Positions 7,660-15,724 of a stretch of 21,921 nucleotides of DNA are shown piece after piece. Every line of letters begins with the position of its first letter. The first letter of the stretch is position 1. The DNA is taken from NCBI GenBank assembly GCA_002480525.1, contig DLCH01000001.1, positions 26,818 through 48,738 on the forward strand. The letters are read 5' to 3'. The position numbers and the translations under genes were made by a program. Source of the stretch: Gammaproteobacteria bacterium UBA7803. GTDB lineage: Bacteria > Pseudomonadota > Gammaproteobacteria > Pseudomonadales > Azotimanducaceae. The notes beneath the pieces were generated by a model. The model made no database searches. It saw only the letters and a program-made list of their open reading frames with translations, and had not been told where the DNA came from.

Positions 7660-7872
7660 CCCGCGGAGCGGGACCCCGCCGATGGCAAAGGGCGATCCCC
7701 GCTCCGTCACCCTCACGGGCCGGGCGCGGCATTCTACCGCATCGGGGTGGCGTCGCCAGCGTCGAGGCGCGTCGGGCGGAAGCCGGGCGCAGAGAACGCC
7801 GCATCGCCCGCGCAGCGACCCGGCCCGATCCCACGCGGGAAGGCCGCGCCCGGCGCATGCGCGACAGGCCGG

Positions 7873-10299
7873 TCAGTGTGCGCTGATCGGCAGCTCGCCG
7901 TTGCTCTCGTTGCCCGGCTTGTCTGAGGCGGACTCGCTCGACTCCTCGATGTCGGCCACCTCGGCCGGATGAGGCAGCCGCTCCAGGGCGATCTCCAGCA
8001 CCTCGTCCATCCACTTCACCGGAATGATCTCGAGCCGGGCCTTCACGTTGTCCGGGATCTCCTTGAGGTCCCGCTCGTTCTCCTTCGGGATGATCACCCG
8101 CCGGATGCCGCCCCGCTGAGCGGCCAGCAGCTTCTCCTTCAGCCCGCCGATCGGCAGCACCTGGCCACGCAGCGTGATCTCGCCCGTCATCGCCACGTCG
8201 GCGCACACGGGGATGCCGGTGAGCACGGAAACGACCGCCGTGCACATGCCGATGCCAGCGCTCGGACCGTCCTTCGGCGTGGCGCCTTCCGGCACGTGCA
8301 CGTGCAGATCGACCTTCTCGTGGAAGTCCTTGCTGATGCCGAGCACGGCCGCACGGCTGCGCACGAAGGTCAGCGCCGCCTGGATGGATTCCTTCATCAC
8401 GTCGCCGAGGGAGCCGGTCCGGGTCTGGCGGCCCTTGCCGGGCACGGCCACCGCCTCGATGTTGAGCAGCTCACCGCCCACCGACGTCCAGGCCAGCCCC
8501 GTGACCAGGCCGACCTGATTCTCCTCCTCGGCCAGACCGAAGCTGTACTTGCGCACGCCGTTGTATTCCTCGATGCGCTCGGCGTCGATGGTGATCGGCC
8601 GCTTCTGCTCGCCGGCCGGCAGCAGGGACTTCTGCTTGATCACCTTGCGCGCGAGCTTGGCGATCTCCCGCTCGAGCCCGCGAACGCCGGCTTCCCGCGT
8701 GTAGTAGCGGATGAGCTGGAGGATGGCGTCGTCCTCCAGGGTCAGCTCGCCGGGCTTGAGGCCGTTCATCCGCACCTGCTTGGGCACCAGGTAGCGGCGG
8801 GCGATGTTGAGCTTCTCGTCCTCGGTGTAGCCGGGCAGCCGGATCACTTCCATGCGATCGAGCAGCGGCGCCGGAATGTTCATCGAGTTCGACGTGCAGA
8901 TGAAGAACGTATCCGACAGGTCGTAGTCCACCTCGAGATAGTGATCGTTGAAGCTGTGATTCTGCTCGGGGTCGAGCACTTCGAGCAGCGCGCTGGCCGG
9001 ATCGCCGCGCACGTCCATCCCCATCTTGTCGACCTCGTCGAACAGGAACAGGGGGTTGCGGACGCCCGCCTTGGACATCTTCTGCAGCACCTTGCCCGGC
9101 AGGGAGCCGATGTAGGTGCGCCGGTGGCCGCGGATCTCCGCCTCGTCGCGCACCCCGCCGAGGGCCATGCGCACGAACTTGCGGTTGGTCGCCCGGGCGA
9201 TGCTCTCACCCAGCGAGGTCTTGCCGACGCCGGGCGGCCCCACCAGGCAGAGCACCGGCCCCTTCACCTTGCTGACACGCCCCTGCACGGCCAGGTACTC
9301 GAGGATCCGGTCCTTGACCTCCTCCAGCCCGTAGTGGTCCTCGTCGAGAATGCGCTGGGCCGCGGCCAGATCCTTGCGCACCCGGCTCTTCTTCTTCCAG
9401 GGCACGCTCACCATCCAGTCCAGATAGCTCCGGACCACGGTGGCCTCCGCGGACATCGGCGACATCTGCTTGAGCTTGGCGAGCTCGGTCTCGGCCTTCT
9501 CGCGGGCCTCCTTGGACATGCCGCTGTCGTCGATCTTGCGCTGCAGCTCCTCGGCCTCGTTGGGCGCGTCGTCGAGGTCGCCGAGTTCCTTCTGAATGGC
9601 CTTCATCTGCTCGTTCAGATAGTACTCGCGCTGGCTCTTCTCCATCTGCTTCTTGACGCGGCCGCGGATGCGCTTCTCGATCTGATAGAGATCGATCTCC
9701 GAGTCCATGAGCCCGAGCAGGATGTCGATGCGCTCCTTGAGCTCGACGGCTTCCAGCAGGAGCTGCTTGTCTTCCAGCTTCAGGGTCATCTGGGCGGCGA
9801 TGGTGTCCACCAGCCGGCCCGGGTCGTCGATGCTGGCCAGCGACGACAGCACCTCCTGGGGGACCTTCTTGCTGGCCTTCACGTACTGCTCGAACTGCTC
9901 CATGATCGAGCGCGCCAGGGTTTCGGCTTCCCGGGTCTCGACCTCCGGCTCCTCCAGCGGCACGACCTCGGCGCGGATGAAGTCGTCGCCGTCCTCGACG
10001 GAGGACACCTCGGCCCGGGCGCCGCCTTCGACCAGCACCTTCACCGTGCCGTCGGGAAGCTTGAGAAGCTGCAGCACGGTGGCCACCGTTCCGACGGTGA
10101 ACAGATCCGACTCACCCGGCGCATCCACGTCCGCGTCACGCTTGGCCAGCAGCAGGATCTGCTTGTCGTCCCCCATGGCCGCGTCGAGCGCCCGGATGGA
10201 GCTCTCGGTACCGACGAAGAGCGGGTGCACCCCATGGGGATAGACCACCATGTCGCGCAGCGGCAGAACGGGAACGCGGATTTGCTTGGACGTTGCCAC
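7873..10299 (-). CDS. lon: ATP-dependent protease Lon
   Basis: Lon is a homo-hexameric cytosolic AAA+ serine protease that degrades misfolded and regulatory proteins. The 808-residue product (from GTG 10299) has the N-terminal substrate domain (PVLPLRDMVVYPH to LKLPDGTVKVLVEG), a helical linker, a Walker A GPPGVGKT (354-361, K360), Walker B FLFDEVDKM, and the protease domain. The catalytic dyad is S680 in DGPSAGIGM and K723 in GGLKEKLLAA. The frame stays open upstream to 10497, but GGAGGTGA lies eight bases before GTG 10299 and conserved sequence starts there. Compared with E. coli Lon (784 residues) it has an extra acidic, Ser-rich C-terminal tail of about 25 residues. It lies between clpX and hupB, as in E. 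coli, under a heat-shock-like promoter. Confidence 0.98.
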   Translation of the reverse strand: MATSKQIRVPVLPLRDMVVYPHGVHPLFVGTESSIRALDAAMGDDKQILLLAKRDADVDAPGESDLFTVGTVATVLQLLKLPDGTVKVLVEGGARAEVSSVEDGDDFIRAEVVPLEEPEVETREAETLARSIMEQFEQYVKASKKVPQEVLSSLASIDDPGRLVDTIAAQMTLKLEDKQLLLEAVELKERIDILLGLMDSEIDLYQIEKRIRGRVKKQMEKSQREYYLNEQMKAIQKELGDLDDAPNEAEELQRKIDDSGMSKEAREKAETELAKLKQMSPMSAEATVVRSYLDWMVSVPWKKKSRVRKDLAAAQRILDEDHYGLEEVKDRILEYLAVQGRVSKVKGPVLCLVGPPGVGKTSLGESIARATNRKFVRMALGGVRDEAEIRGHRRTYIGSLPGKVLQKMSKAGVRNPLFLFDEVDKMGMDVRGDPASALLEVLDPEQNHSFNDHYLEVDYDLSDTFFICTSNSMNIPAPLLDRMEVIRLPGYTEDEKLNIARRYLVPKQVRMNGLKPGELTLEDDAILQLIRYYTREAGVRGLEREIAKLARKVIKQKSLLPAGEQKRPITIDAERIEEYNGVRKYSFGLAEEENQVGLVTGLAWTSVGGELLNIEAVAVPGKGRQTRTGSLGDVMKESIQAALTFVRSRAAVLGISKDFHEKVDLHVHVPEGATPKDGPSAGIGMCTAVVSVLTGIPVCADVAMTGEITLRGQVLPIGGLKEKLLAAQRGGIRRVIIPKENERDLKEIPDNVKARLEIIPVKWMDEVLEIALERLPHPAEVADIEESSESASDKPGNESNGELPISAH

Positions 10300-10307
10300 G
10301 GGTCGGG

Positions 10308-10315
10308 TCACCTCC
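10308..10315 (-). promoter_or_regulatory. Strong ribosome binding site that fixes the lon start
   Basis: GGAGGTGA on the minus strand is an almost complete anti-16S match, eight bases before GTG 10299. It decides against longer in-frame starts up to 10497 and against the out-of-frame ATG at 10321. Confidence 0.85.
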
Positions 10316-10342
10316 GGCCATGAATCTGGGGTACTACGGGCT

Positions 10343-10371
10343 ACATGCGGGCGCCCGGACGAAAAACCAAG
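10343..10371 (-). promoter_or_regulatory. Candidate heat-shock (sigma32) promoter of lon
   Basis: On the minus strand CTTGGTT (10371-10365), 14 bases and CCGCATGT (10350-10343) resemble the sigma32 consensus CTTGAAA-N13/15-CCCCATnT. The -10 agrees at six of seven fixed bases and the -35 keeps the CTTG core. Transcription would start near 10336, about 37 bases before the lon start codon. lon is a known heat-shock regulon member in gammaproteobacteria, which supports the match. Confidence 0.6.
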
Positions 10372-10503
10372 GTTATCAGGAAACCAGGCTGACGATGTCG
10401 GCCAGGTTCGACACCCTGGCAGTGAGTTTGTATCCGGGCTCGGATCGCTGACGCTCTGACCGGCGGTCGGCGTCGGAGAATCGGCGGCAGGCGGCAACGT
10501 CCA

Positions 10504-10528
10504 CCCGGAGCGCGGGCTGCGCTCCGGG
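10504..10528 (-). terminator. 10-bp hairpin after clpX
   Basis: CCCGGAGCGC and GCGCTCCGGG form a perfect 10-bp stem with a 5-base loop, 12 bases beyond the clpX stop. No T-run follows on the minus strand. It may be a 3'-end stabilising hairpin or a weak, factor-assisted terminator between clpX and lon. The rest of the 240-base gap carries the lon promoter and leader. Confidence 0.5.
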
Positions 10529-10539
10529 ATCGCGCAACG

Positions 10540-11823
<1,284 letters not shown>

Positions 11824-11933
11824 CTGATACCTCAGTCTACCTCGGTCGAACCCGCCATCAGTACCTTGCGTGGTTCATACCCATAATGCAAGTCTGCAAG
11901 GTTACGGAATTATGAGACAAAAACCGTGGCCTT

Positions 11934-11952
11934 GTGGGCGCTTTGCACCCAC
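11934..11952 (-). terminator. Hairpin between clpP and clpX
   Basis: On the minus strand GTGGGTGC, loop AAA and GCGCCCAC pair with one G-U wobble; on the plus strand that pair would be a C-A mismatch, so the structure favours the clpP-clpX transcript. A run of five T follows only after a further 10 bases. It could be a partial terminator that lowers clpX expression relative to clpP. Confidence 0.35.
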
Positions 11953-11991
11953 GTCGGACACTCGCAGGACGCCGCGGAACGCGGTGTTCCG

Positions 11992-12642
11992 TCAGCCGTT
12001 GACGGCCTTGGCCGCGGGCTTGCGGGGCACCCGCACCTGGTCGATGAGGCCGTACTCCTCCGCCTCGGTGGGGCTCATCCAGAAGTCGCGGTCGGTGTCC
12101 TCGGCGATGCGCTCGACGGACTGACCGGTGTGCTCGGCGAGGATCTTGTTCAGGCGTTCCCGCATCAGCAGGATCTCCTTCGCCTGGATCTCGATGTCCG
12201 CGGCGACGCCGCGGGAGCCGCCGGAGGGCTGGTGCAGCATCATGCGCGAGTTGGGCAGCGCAAACCGCTTGCCCGGGGCGCCGGCGGCGAGCAGGAACGC
12301 GCCCATGCTGGCGGCCTGGCCGACGCACATGGTGCTCACGTTGCAGCGCACGAACTGCATCGTGTCGTAGATCGACATGCCGGCGGTGACCGAACCGCCC
12401 GGCGAATTAATGTAAAGATTGATGTCTTTATCGGGGTTCTCGGCCTCGAGGAACAGGAGCTGAGCCACGACCAGGTTGGCGACGTTGTCCTCGACCGGGC
12501 CCACCAGAAAGACGATGCGGTCCTTCAGCAGCCGGGAGTAGATGTCGTAGGCGCGCTCGCCCCGGGCGGACTGCTCGATGACCATCGGCACCAGGCCGAG
12601 GTTGGTGATGGGCGTCACGCCGCCATCGTACGCATCGCTCAT
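11992..12642 (-). CDS. clpP: ATP-dependent Clp protease proteolytic subunit ClpP
   Basis: ClpP is the tetradecameric serine peptidase partner of ClpX/ClpA. From ATG 12642 the product is 216 residues, close to the family norm. The catalytic triad is visible: S112 in GQAASMGAFLL, H137 in MMLHQPSGG and D186 in DTDRDFWMS. The conserved YINSPGGSVTAGM and VEDNVANLVVAQLLFLE are also present. The first 10-20 residues probably form the processed N-terminal peptide. The frame is open further upstream, but GGAG ten bases before 12642 and the conserved start region support the shorter form. It lies 64 bases after tig and before clpX, the standard order. Confidence 0.97.
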   Translation of the reverse strand: MSDAYDGGVTPITNLGLVPMVIEQSARGERAYDIYSRLLKDRIVFLVGPVEDNVANLVVAQLLFLEAENPDKDINLYINSPGGSVTAGMSIYDTMQFVRCNVSTMCVGQAASMGAFLLAAGAPGKRFALPNSRMMLHQPSGGSRGVAADIEIQAKEILLMRERLNKILAEHTGQSVERIAEDTDRDFWMSPTEAEEYGLIDQVRVPRKPAAKAVNG

Positions 12643-12664
12643 GATGTGCTGTCTCCGTTGTCCT

Positions 12665-12686
12665 GCCGGATACCGTGGTACCCGGC
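12665..12686 (-). terminator. Hairpin between tig and clpP
   Basis: The minus-strand arms GCCGGGTACC and GGTATCCGGC pair over ten positions with one G-U wobble and a 2-base gap (a 4-base loop if the last pair opens). There is no T-tail. It lies midway in the 64-base tig-clpP gap, so it may be a processing or partial-termination site separating the two messages. Confidence 0.4.
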
Positions 12687-12706
12687 ATTGTGCGGGATGA
12701 ACCGCT

Positions 12707-14092
12707 TTACTGCGAATCCGCCTTGCCGGCCTCCGGCGCGTCGGCCGCTTCGGCCTCGGCCGCGTCGGCGTCACCGGCTTCCTCAGACGGCACGGCCTGG
12801 CCGGACACCACGGTCTGATAGGTCGCCGGCACGGTCTCCACCGTGGCGGACGCGAGGACGTGCTCGACGACCTCGTCCTCCAGCGCGGCCATTTCCACCT
12901 GCTGGAGCTGCTCCTGATTACTGTAGTACCAATTGACGACCTGTTGCGGCTCGGCGTAGCCCTCCGCCAGTTCCTCGACCCGGGCCCGGAGCTTCTCCGG
13001 CGTCACCTGGATCTCGGCGGAGCTGACAATTTCGTTGACGACCAGGCCCACGCGCACCCGCCGCTCGGCCTGATCGCGGAACAGCTCGTCCGGCAGGTCG
13101 GGCTGGTTGCCGGCGCCGTACATCTGGAACTGCTGCAGCGTCTGCTGCTTGAGCGCCTGCACCTCGTTGGCCACCAGCGCCTCCGGGAGCTGAATCTGGT
13201 GCAGCGCGTTGAGCTGATCCATGACCTGGTTCTTCACCTGGGTGCGGACCGCGCCTTCCATCTCGCGCTCCATGTTGCGCCTGACGTCCGCGCGGAACGC
13301 CTCGAGGCCGCCCTCCTCGATGCCGAAGCTCTCGAAGAACGCCTCGTCGAGCTCCGGCAGCGCGGGCTCGGTCACCGTCTTGACGCCGACCTTGAAGGTC
13401 ACGGTCTTGCCGGCGAGGTTCTCGGCCCGGTAGTCCTCGGGAAAGCTCGCCTCGAACTCGCTCGATTCCCCGGCCTTGAGGCCGCGCACGCCCTTGTCGA
13501 AGTCGTCGATCATCTGCCCGGCGCCGATCACGAAGGCCGCGTCCTCGGCGTGGCCGCCCTCGAACACCTCGCCGTCGAGCCGGCCCTCGAAGTCCAGCGT
13601 GACCCGGTCGCCCTCTTCGGCGCCGCGCTCGACCTCCCGCCAGTCTTTGCGCTGATCGCGCAGGCGCTCGATCATGTCGTCGACGTCCGACTCGGTCACC
13701 TCGGCTTCCGGCCGCTTCACCGCCACCCGGGACAGGTCGGCGAGGTCGACGGAGGGAAACACCTCGAAAGTCGCCGTGAACTCGAAATCGTCGCCCGGAT
13801 CCATCTTGACCACTTCGAGATTGGGCTGGCCGGCCGGCGACAGGTCTTCCTGGCGCACCGCGTCGAAGAAACTCGACTGCATCAGCTCCCCAGCCACCTC
13901 GGCGCGCACGGCCTGACCGTACCGGCGGCGCACCTCCTTCAGCGGCACCTTGCCCGGCCGGAAGCCGGGCAGCCGCATGCGCTGGGCGGCGTCACCCAGA
14001 CGCTCGCTGATGCGCGACTCGAAGGCCTCGGAGGGCACGGAGATGGTCAGACGGCGCTCGAGGCCGGCGGTTGTCTCAACGGAAATCTGCAT
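12707..14092 (-). CDS. tig: Trigger factor, ribosome-associated chaperone and prolyl isomerase
   Basis: Trigger factor docks at the ribosomal exit tunnel and shields nascent chains. The 461-residue product has the ribosome-binding N-domain with GFRPGKVP at 43-50, an FKBP-type isomerase domain at about 160-243 (EGDRVTLDFEG to TVTFKVGVKTV) and a helical C-terminal chaperone domain. It ends in a 26-residue acidic, Ala-rich tail (from about 436) that E. coli trigger factor (432 residues) lacks. The start is ATG 14092; the ribosome site is weak. It lies 52 bases after tRNA-His on the same strand with no terminator between them, and precedes clpP. Confidence 0.97.
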   Translation of the reverse strand: MQISVETTAGLERRLTISVPSEAFESRISERLGDAAQRMRLPGFRPGKVPLKEVRRRYGQAVRAEVAGELMQSSFFDAVRQEDLSPAGQPNLEVVKMDPGDDFEFTATFEVFPSVDLADLSRVAVKRPEAEVTESDVDDMIERLRDQRKDWREVERGAEEGDRVTLDFEGRLDGEVFEGGHAEDAAFVIGAGQMIDDFDKGVRGLKAGESSEFEASFPEDYRAENLAGKTVTFKVGVKTVTEPALPELDEAFFESFGIEEGGLEAFRADVRRNMEREMEGAVRTQVKNQVMDQLNALHQIQLPEALVANEVQALKQQTLQQFQMYGAGNQPDLPDELFRDQAERRVRVGLVVNEIVSSAEIQVTPEKLRARVEELAEGYAEPQQVVNWYYSNQEQLQQVEMAALEDEVVEHVLASATVETVPATYQTVVSGQAVPSEEAGDADAAEAEAADAPEAGKADSQ

Positions 14093-14144
14093 GGTGGAAA
14101 GGCGTCACTTCAAAGAGGTTGGGCGGATCGACGGCCGACGAATT

Positions 14145-14220
14145 TGGGGTGGACGATGGGGCTCGAACCCACGACCGCCGGGATCACAACCCGGAGCTCT
14201 ACCAACTGAGCTACGTCCAC
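14145..14220 (-). tRNA. tRNA-His (anticodon GTG)
   Basis: On the minus strand a full cloverleaf is visible. The acceptor GTGGACG pairs with CGTCCAC, then discriminator C and an encoded CCA. The D-arm reads AGCTCAGTTGGTAGAGCT, the anticodon stem is CCGGG/CCCGG with loop TTGTGAT, and the T-arm reads GTGGGTTCGAGCCCCAT. Base 14221 supplies a G at position -1, the special identity base of tRNA-His. Confidence 0.97.
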
Positions 14221-14242
14221 CATCGAAAACCGTGAACCGCGA

Positions 14243-14271
14243 ATTTTACTCCGACGGGGCGGCCCGCGTAA
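14243..14271 (-). promoter_or_regulatory. Possible promoter of tRNA-His (and tig)
   Basis: On the minus strand TAAAAT (14248-14243) matches the -10 consensus at 5/6 and lies about 22 bases before the tRNA-His 5' end, followed by a GC-rich stretch. The -35 position 17 bases upstream, TTACGC, is poor. It is plausible because hairpins separate this tRNA from tRNA-Arg. Confidence 0.35.
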
Positions 14272-14357
14272 CCATCACGAGCGCCTCGCCGCACAAGGCC
14301 ATCCACACCGCAAGCCGCACCTTCACAGGCGGCTGCGACGGCGCGTGGCGGCGGCGC

Positions 14358-14412
14358 GTTCTGCCGCCCCGGGCGGCAGAACCGCAGAAGCGGTTCCGCA
14401 ACGCCGTTGCGG
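14358..14412 (-). terminator. Three adjacent hairpins after tRNA-Arg
   Basis: Three perfect stems lie in tandem: CCGCAAC/GTTGCGG (14396-14412, 3-base loop), AACCGC/GCGGTT (14380-14395, 4-base loop) and GTTCTGCCGCC/GGCGGCAGAAC (14358-14382, 3-base loop). The last two share three bases. None has a T-run. The position just beyond the tRNA-Arg 3' end suggests transcript ending or processing. Confidence 0.5.
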
Positions 14413-14421
14413 CAACGCGAC

Positions 14422-14498
14422 TGGCGCGCCCGGAAGGACTCGAACCTTCAACCGCCGGCTTAGAAGGCCGATGCTCTATCCGGTTGAGCTACGGGCGC
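14422..14498 (-). tRNA. tRNA-Arg (anticodon TCT)
   Basis: The minus-strand acceptor GCGCCCG pairs with CGGGCGC, followed by discriminator G and an encoded CCA. The anticodon stem TCGGC/GCCGG closes loop CTTCTAA, giving anticodon TCT (reads AGA/AGG). The T-arm reads GAAGGTTCGAGTCCTTC. It lies between tRNA-Pro and tRNA-His on the same strand. Confidence 0.97.
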
Positions 14499-14633
14499 AT
14501 GTCCGGGACTCCGGTGCAGCCCGTGCCGCCTGTGCGCGCCCGCGTCCGTGCGCATCGAGGCTCCCGGCTGCGGGACGACTCTGCCGACACACCCCCGCCC
14601 GGCACGGGACCGCACGGCTCACCCTGAGGGAAA

Positions 14634-14710
14634 TGGTCGGGGTAGAGAGATTCGAACTCCCGACATCCTGCTCCCAAAGCAGGCGCGCTACCAGACTGCG
14701 CTATACCCCG
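14634..14710 (-). tRNA. tRNA-Pro (anticodon TGG)
   Basis: The minus-strand acceptor CGGGGTA pairs with TACCCCG, followed by discriminator A and an encoded CCA. The anticodon stem CCTGC/GCAGG closes loop TTTGGGA, giving anticodon TGG. The T-arm reads CGGGAGTTCGAATCTCTC. It is the first tRNA after the strong promoter at 14730-14758. Confidence 0.97.
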
Positions 14711-14729
14711 CAGTTCAGGAACCGGCGCG

Positions 14730-14758
14730 ATCATAATGGGGGCCGTTGGGGGCGTCAA
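14730..14758 (-). promoter_or_regulatory. Strong sigma70 promoter of the tRNA cluster
   Basis: On the minus strand TTGACG (14758-14753), exactly 17 bases and TATGAT (14735-14730) match the sigma70 hexamers at 5/6 each. The bases after the -10 are CGCGCCGG, a GC-rich discriminator of the kind found at stringently controlled stable-RNA promoters. The tRNA-Pro gene starts about 20 bases downstream. Confidence 0.8.
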
Positions 14759-14839
14759 ACCTGACGTGCCGCCGCCGTGACCTGCATCGAGGCGCCCCGT
14801 GCCGCCCCGGTCCGCCGCCACCGGGCCCGCCAATACGGG

Positions 14840-14845
14840 TAGAAT
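14840..14845 (+). promoter_or_regulatory. Possible -10 element for folD
   Basis: TAGAAT on the plus strand agrees with the -10 consensus at 5/6 and lies 24 bases before the folD start. No -35 hexamer is recognisable at the right distance, so confidence is low. The divergent tRNA promoter lies about 85 bases to the left. Confidence 0.35.
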
Positions 14846-14869
14846 GCGCCGGCCATCAGGAACCGCACC

Positions 14870-15724
14870 ATGTCAGCACAGATCCTCAACGGAAACGCCA
14901 TCGCCCGGGAACTCAGGGCCGGCATCCGCGAACGCGTCGAGAGCCGCGCCGCCGCCGGCGAACGCCCGCCCGGGCTCGCCGTGATTCTGGTGGGCAACGA
15001 TCCCGCCTCGGAGATCTACGTCCGCCACAAACGCAAGGACTGCGAGGAAGTCGGGTTCCACTCCAACGTCCAGCACCTGTCGGCCAACGTGACCCAGGAG
15101 GATCTGGCGGAGCGGATCGCCCATCTGAACCGGGACGCCAGCATCGACGGCATTCTGGTGCAGCTGCCGCTGCCCGGGCACCTCGACGCGGCCCGCATCA
15201 TCGACCTCATCGACCCGGCCAAGGACGTGGACGGCGTGCACCCGTTCAACATCGGCCGCCTGGCCCTGCGCCGCCCTACCCTGCGGTCGTGCACGCCGAA
15301 GGGCGTGATGCAGCTCCTCGAGCACACCGGGGTGCCGATCCGCGGGCTCGACGCCACGGTGATCGGCGCGTCGAACCACGTGGGCCGGCCGATGGGCCTC
15401 GAGCTGCTGCTGGCCGGCTGCACGGTCACCACGGCCCACAAGTTCTCCCGTGACACCCGCGCGGCGGTCAGCCACGCCGACATCGTGGTTTCCGCGGTGG
15501 GACGCCGGGACCTGGTGCCCGGCGACTGGATCAAGCCCGGCGCCATCGTCATCGACGTGGGCATCACCCGGGACGACGCGGGCAAGCTCCACGGCGACGT
15601 GTGCTTCGAGGAGGCCGCGGAGCGGGCCGCCTGGATCACGCCGGTGCCCGGCGGGGTCGGACCCATGACCCGGGTCGCCATGCTGCAGAACACGCTGCTC
15701 GCCGCCGAGGGGCTGGTGTCGTGA
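14870..15724 (+). CDS. folD: Bifunctional methylenetetrahydrofolate dehydrogenase / cyclohydrolase FolD
   Basis: FolD interconverts 5,10-methylene-, 5,10-methenyl- and 10-formyl-tetrahydrofolate with NADP+, supplying one-carbon units for purines and formyl-Met-tRNA. The 284-residue product (E. coli 288) has the folate-site residues Y50 and K54 in IYVRHKRKDCEEVGF, Q98 in GILVQLPLP, and D121 in DVDGVHPFN. The NADP-binding motif is VIGASNHVGRPM, and the C-terminal signature is ITPVPGGVGPMTR. AGGA lies eight bases before ATG 14870. The stop overlaps the lpxH start by four bases (GTGA), so the two are translationally coupled. Confidence 0.98.
   Translation: MSAQILNGNAIARELRAGIRERVESRAAAGERPPGLAVILVGNDPASEIYVRHKRKDCEEVGFHSNVQHLSANVTQEDLAERIAHLNRDASIDGILVQLPLPGHLDAARIIDLIDPAKDVDGVHPFNIGRLALRRPTLRSCTPKGVMQLLEHTGVPIRGLDATVIGASNHVGRPMGLELLLAGCTVTTAHKFSRDTRAAVSHADIVVSAVGRRDLVPGDWIKPGAIVIDVGITRDDAGKLHGDVCFEEAAERAAWITPVPGGVGPMTRVAMLQNTLLAAEGLVS

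Larger units (their letters stand above)
7502..7872. other. lon-hupB intergenic region (371 bases)
   Basis: No protein gene is supported here. It holds the hupB leader and promoter(s), the plus-strand terminator at 7637-7659, a 6-bp GC hairpin next to it (about 7660-7674), and a perfect 10-base palindrome, GCGCATGCGC, near 7855. No T-tailed terminator for lon is visible on the minus strand, so lon messages may end by another mechanism or run into hupB. Confidence 0.7.

Noticed and set aside
7969..10323. 784-codon open frame on the plus strand opposite lon
   Set aside because: It lies fully antisense to an unmistakable lon gene, is rich in His/Leu/Arg runs typical of GC-rich shadow frames, and matches no family.
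10300..10497. 66-codon N-terminal extension of lon
   Set aside because: The Lon family N-terminus and a near-perfect ribosome site fix the start at 10299; the extension covers the promoter.
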